NCBI GenBank assembly: GCA_031284085.1
Contig: JAITAM010000165.1
Location: 1 to 6,621, forward strand
From: Spirochaetaceae bacterium
GTDB taxonomy: Bacteria > Spirochaetota > Spirochaetia > Treponematales > Breznakiellaceae
DNA length: 6,621 bases
Direction of reading: 5' to 3'
The notes under the pieces are model-generated. The model saw only the letters and a list, made by a program, of their open reading frames with translations, had not been told where the DNA came from and made no database searches. Of this stretch, positions 5,215 to 6,621 are shown in pieces. The translations under genes and the position numbers were made by a program. Within the stretch, counting starts at the first letter, position 1. Each line of letters begins with the position of its first letter.

Positions 5215-6621
5215 TTATTCTTTCAGGAAGCCGTATTCATACACTTTGGGCTGTATCTTCTTTGTCAAGATCTTCAATTTTTCCCGCAACGTTCCAATAT
5301 GCGCGTTGTAGGGTTCATCCTCCGACCTTGTTTTCATGATCCCTTTGTCATTGCGCCCCTGAAAAAACTCCCGAATGTCGTAAAAGGAGGCGTTGACGGA
5401 AGCGGCCCTATTGTTCTTTATTTTTGCGTGGTAATATTTCCATAATTCCAAGCCCGCGCCAAGAACCGCCTGAGCCTCCGCGCTCAATGGTTTCTCCTTG
5501 AGGAAGCCGCTCATGAAGTTGGAGTCAAACTTTTCTTTTGCGTTTACCTCTCTTTCAGTAAAGGGTATCCAATGGTTGACGCCGTCATTTGACAAGATGC
5601 GGTTTTGCCCATGAAAAAGCGTAAAGACAAGACAATTATTCTGAAATTCCGTATCGCTTTCCCAGCCTTCGTTGGGAAACAAAAACTGATCGCGGTCGTT
5701 TAGCCATATTGGTTCAATGCAAAGCCGGACGGCAAAGTAAATGCACGCCTGTATGAGGTTATCCTCTGTGCAGACAAATTGCCTGCTTGTCCTGACCGTC
5801 ATATCACTCGTTATATACGGCTGATGAACATGTTGAAAATCGGATGTTTCACAAATCAAATATCCGCGCATATTTTTTTTAGCATGGTTAAAACGGCGTA
5901 TCCAATGGTTTACAGATGCATTAAAACCATCCCAGAATTTCTTTTTACCGCCTTCTTCCGGAATATCAAGTTCAATGAATTCAGGGAAACGTTCTCCCTT
6001 TAGATCCCAGACAGTAAACGCAATAGGGAATTTCCCCTTTACATTGTCAAAGGTATCTGCGTGAACGGCAAAACCCGCTTTGAAACCGGCGTTAAATGAT
6101 TTTCTGAATTTGATGAAATTCTCCGTACACACAAATTTCAATTTTGAAAAAAGCGCTAATTTACAAGCCGGTATTTCATAGTATATACGCGCCATAAACT
6201 GAGCCGACAGTTCATTTATCGCGGCGCCAATGGAGCGTTTGTATCTGTCAGCGGTTTTGGAATTGGCCGCAACGCCTGTCTTAGCCCCGCCGGTTCCCAT
6301 TATCATTTTTTGGCTTCCTGCTTCCGCATACGGGGGATTAATATAAACAATTAACTTTTTCCGTTTTTCCGGGTCGTTAGTAATCGTTCTCAACCCTTCA
6401 GGTAATTTGTCAAAGCTATCGTTCAAAAAATCAAACTGAAACACATGGCTGGGTAACAAATCAAGGTTTTCGTCAATATCAATCAAACTTTGTATCGTCT
6501 CTACATTCCCCTGTTCAATATCGGACGCCCAGACGTTGTACTTGTTCGTAAGCCCCGCAAGCAGATTTCCCGTCCCCGCCGCGCAGTCCCACACATAGTA
6601 CTCCTCCTGCCAATCCGCTCC
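5215..6621 (-). CDS. N6-adenine DNA methyltransferase (5' end outside window)
   Basis: Transfers a methyl group from S-adenosylmethionine to adenine in DNA. The frame is open to the window edge with no stop, giving at least 468 residues; a GTG at 6594 lies inside the conserved SAM region and is not a plausible start. Counting visible residues from the edge, motif I is DCAAGTGNLL (12-21), an acidic residue of motif II is in WASDIEQ (31-37), FDFLND (63-68) follows, and the catalytic motif IV is INPPY (94-98). The order I before IV and the NPPY form indicate a gamma-class enzyme, as in type I, type IIG and solitary methylases. The long part after NPPY, with FAVHADTFDNVKGKFPIAFTVWDL (about 184-207), is presumably the target-recognition and family-specific region. 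I recall similar proteins annotated simply as N-6 DNA methylases in gut and oral bacteria. It converges with the lacI-family gene. No restriction endonuclease is visible; one could lie upstream, outside the window. Confidence 0.88.
   Translation of the reverse strand, partial: GADWQEEYYVWDCAAGTGNLLAGLTNKYNVWASDIEQGNVETIQSLIDIDENLDLLPSHVFQFDFLNDSFDKLPEGLRTITNDPEKRKKLIVYINPPYAEAGSQKMIMGTGGAKTGVAANSKTADRYKRSIGAAINELSAQFMARIYYEIPACKLALFSKLKFVCTENFIKFRKSFNAGFKAGFAVHADTFDNVKGKFPIAFTVWDLKGERFPEFIELDIPEEGGKKKFWDGFNASVNHWIRRFNHAKKNMRGYLICETSDFQHVHQPYITSDMTVRTSRQFVCTEDNLIQACIYFAVRLCIEPIWLNDRDQFLFPNEGWESDTEFQNNCLVFTLFHGQNRILSNDGVNHWIPFTEREVNAKEKFDSNFMSGFLKEKPLSAEAQAVLGAGLELWKYYHAKIKNNRAASVNASFYDIREFFQGRNDKGIMKTRSEDEPYNAHIGTLREKLKILTKKIQPKVYEYGFLKE

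Noticed and set aside
5109..5445. + strand reading frames across the B array and the methyltransferase end
   Set aside because: They translate repeat DNA and the reverse of a well-supported gene, with no recognisable domain.
6592..6594. GTG as start of the methyltransferase
   Set aside because: It lies directly before motif I, and the frame remains open upstream to the window edge with family-like residues (WQEEYYVWD), so the gene continues outside.

Overview
The window looks like a chromosomal segment of a host-associated, sugar-fermenting bacterium. I favour a spirochaete of the Treponema type. This rests on the general look of the protein sequences, on the combination of sugar catabolism with a LacI-family regulator, and on dense intergenic short repeats. 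It is an inference with modest confidence; no rRNA or other marker gene is present.

Region 1 (1-4430, + strand) is a compact four-gene transcription unit that probably begins upstream of the window. It holds L-rhamnose isomerase (rhaA), rhamnulose-1-phosphate aldolase (rhaD), an RtcB-family RNA ligase (rtcB) and a LacI-family repressor. The gaps are about 19, 39 and 5 bp, and no internal promoter or terminator is obvious. RhaA and RhaD are steps one and three of the phosphorylating L-rhamnose pathway. The kinase (step two), any transporter and the promoter are not in the window. The LacI-family protein is the obvious candidate local regulator. RtcB, which has all its catalytic residues, is the functional odd one out.

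Region 2 (about 4424-5214) lies between two convergent genes and has no intact gene. It is a mosaic of three repeat families. Family C is a terminator-like element of about 50 bp in three copies, the first of which spans the lacI stop codon. Family A is a 22-bp tandem repeat with seven contiguous units, two more units at the far end and one isolated copy. Family B is a different tandem repeat, also of 22-bp period, with eight copies. Between the A and B arrays lies the broken 5' end of a radical-SAM gene: it has a ribosome-binding site, an ATG and an intact CxxxCxxC cluster motif, and it runs into the first B unit, where it stops after 38 codons.

Region 3 (5215-6621, - strand) is the C-terminal 468 residues of a gamma-type N6-adenine DNA methyltransferase. 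Its 5' end is outside the window. Its stop codon abuts the last A repeat.

The most unusual content is the repeat mosaic. Two unrelated repeat families share the same 22-bp period, the A-repeat junctions show a small hairpin with compensatory changes, and a truncated radical-SAM gene is trapped between the arrays. I see no complete new system here, but this interval and the rtcB placement deserve a second look.
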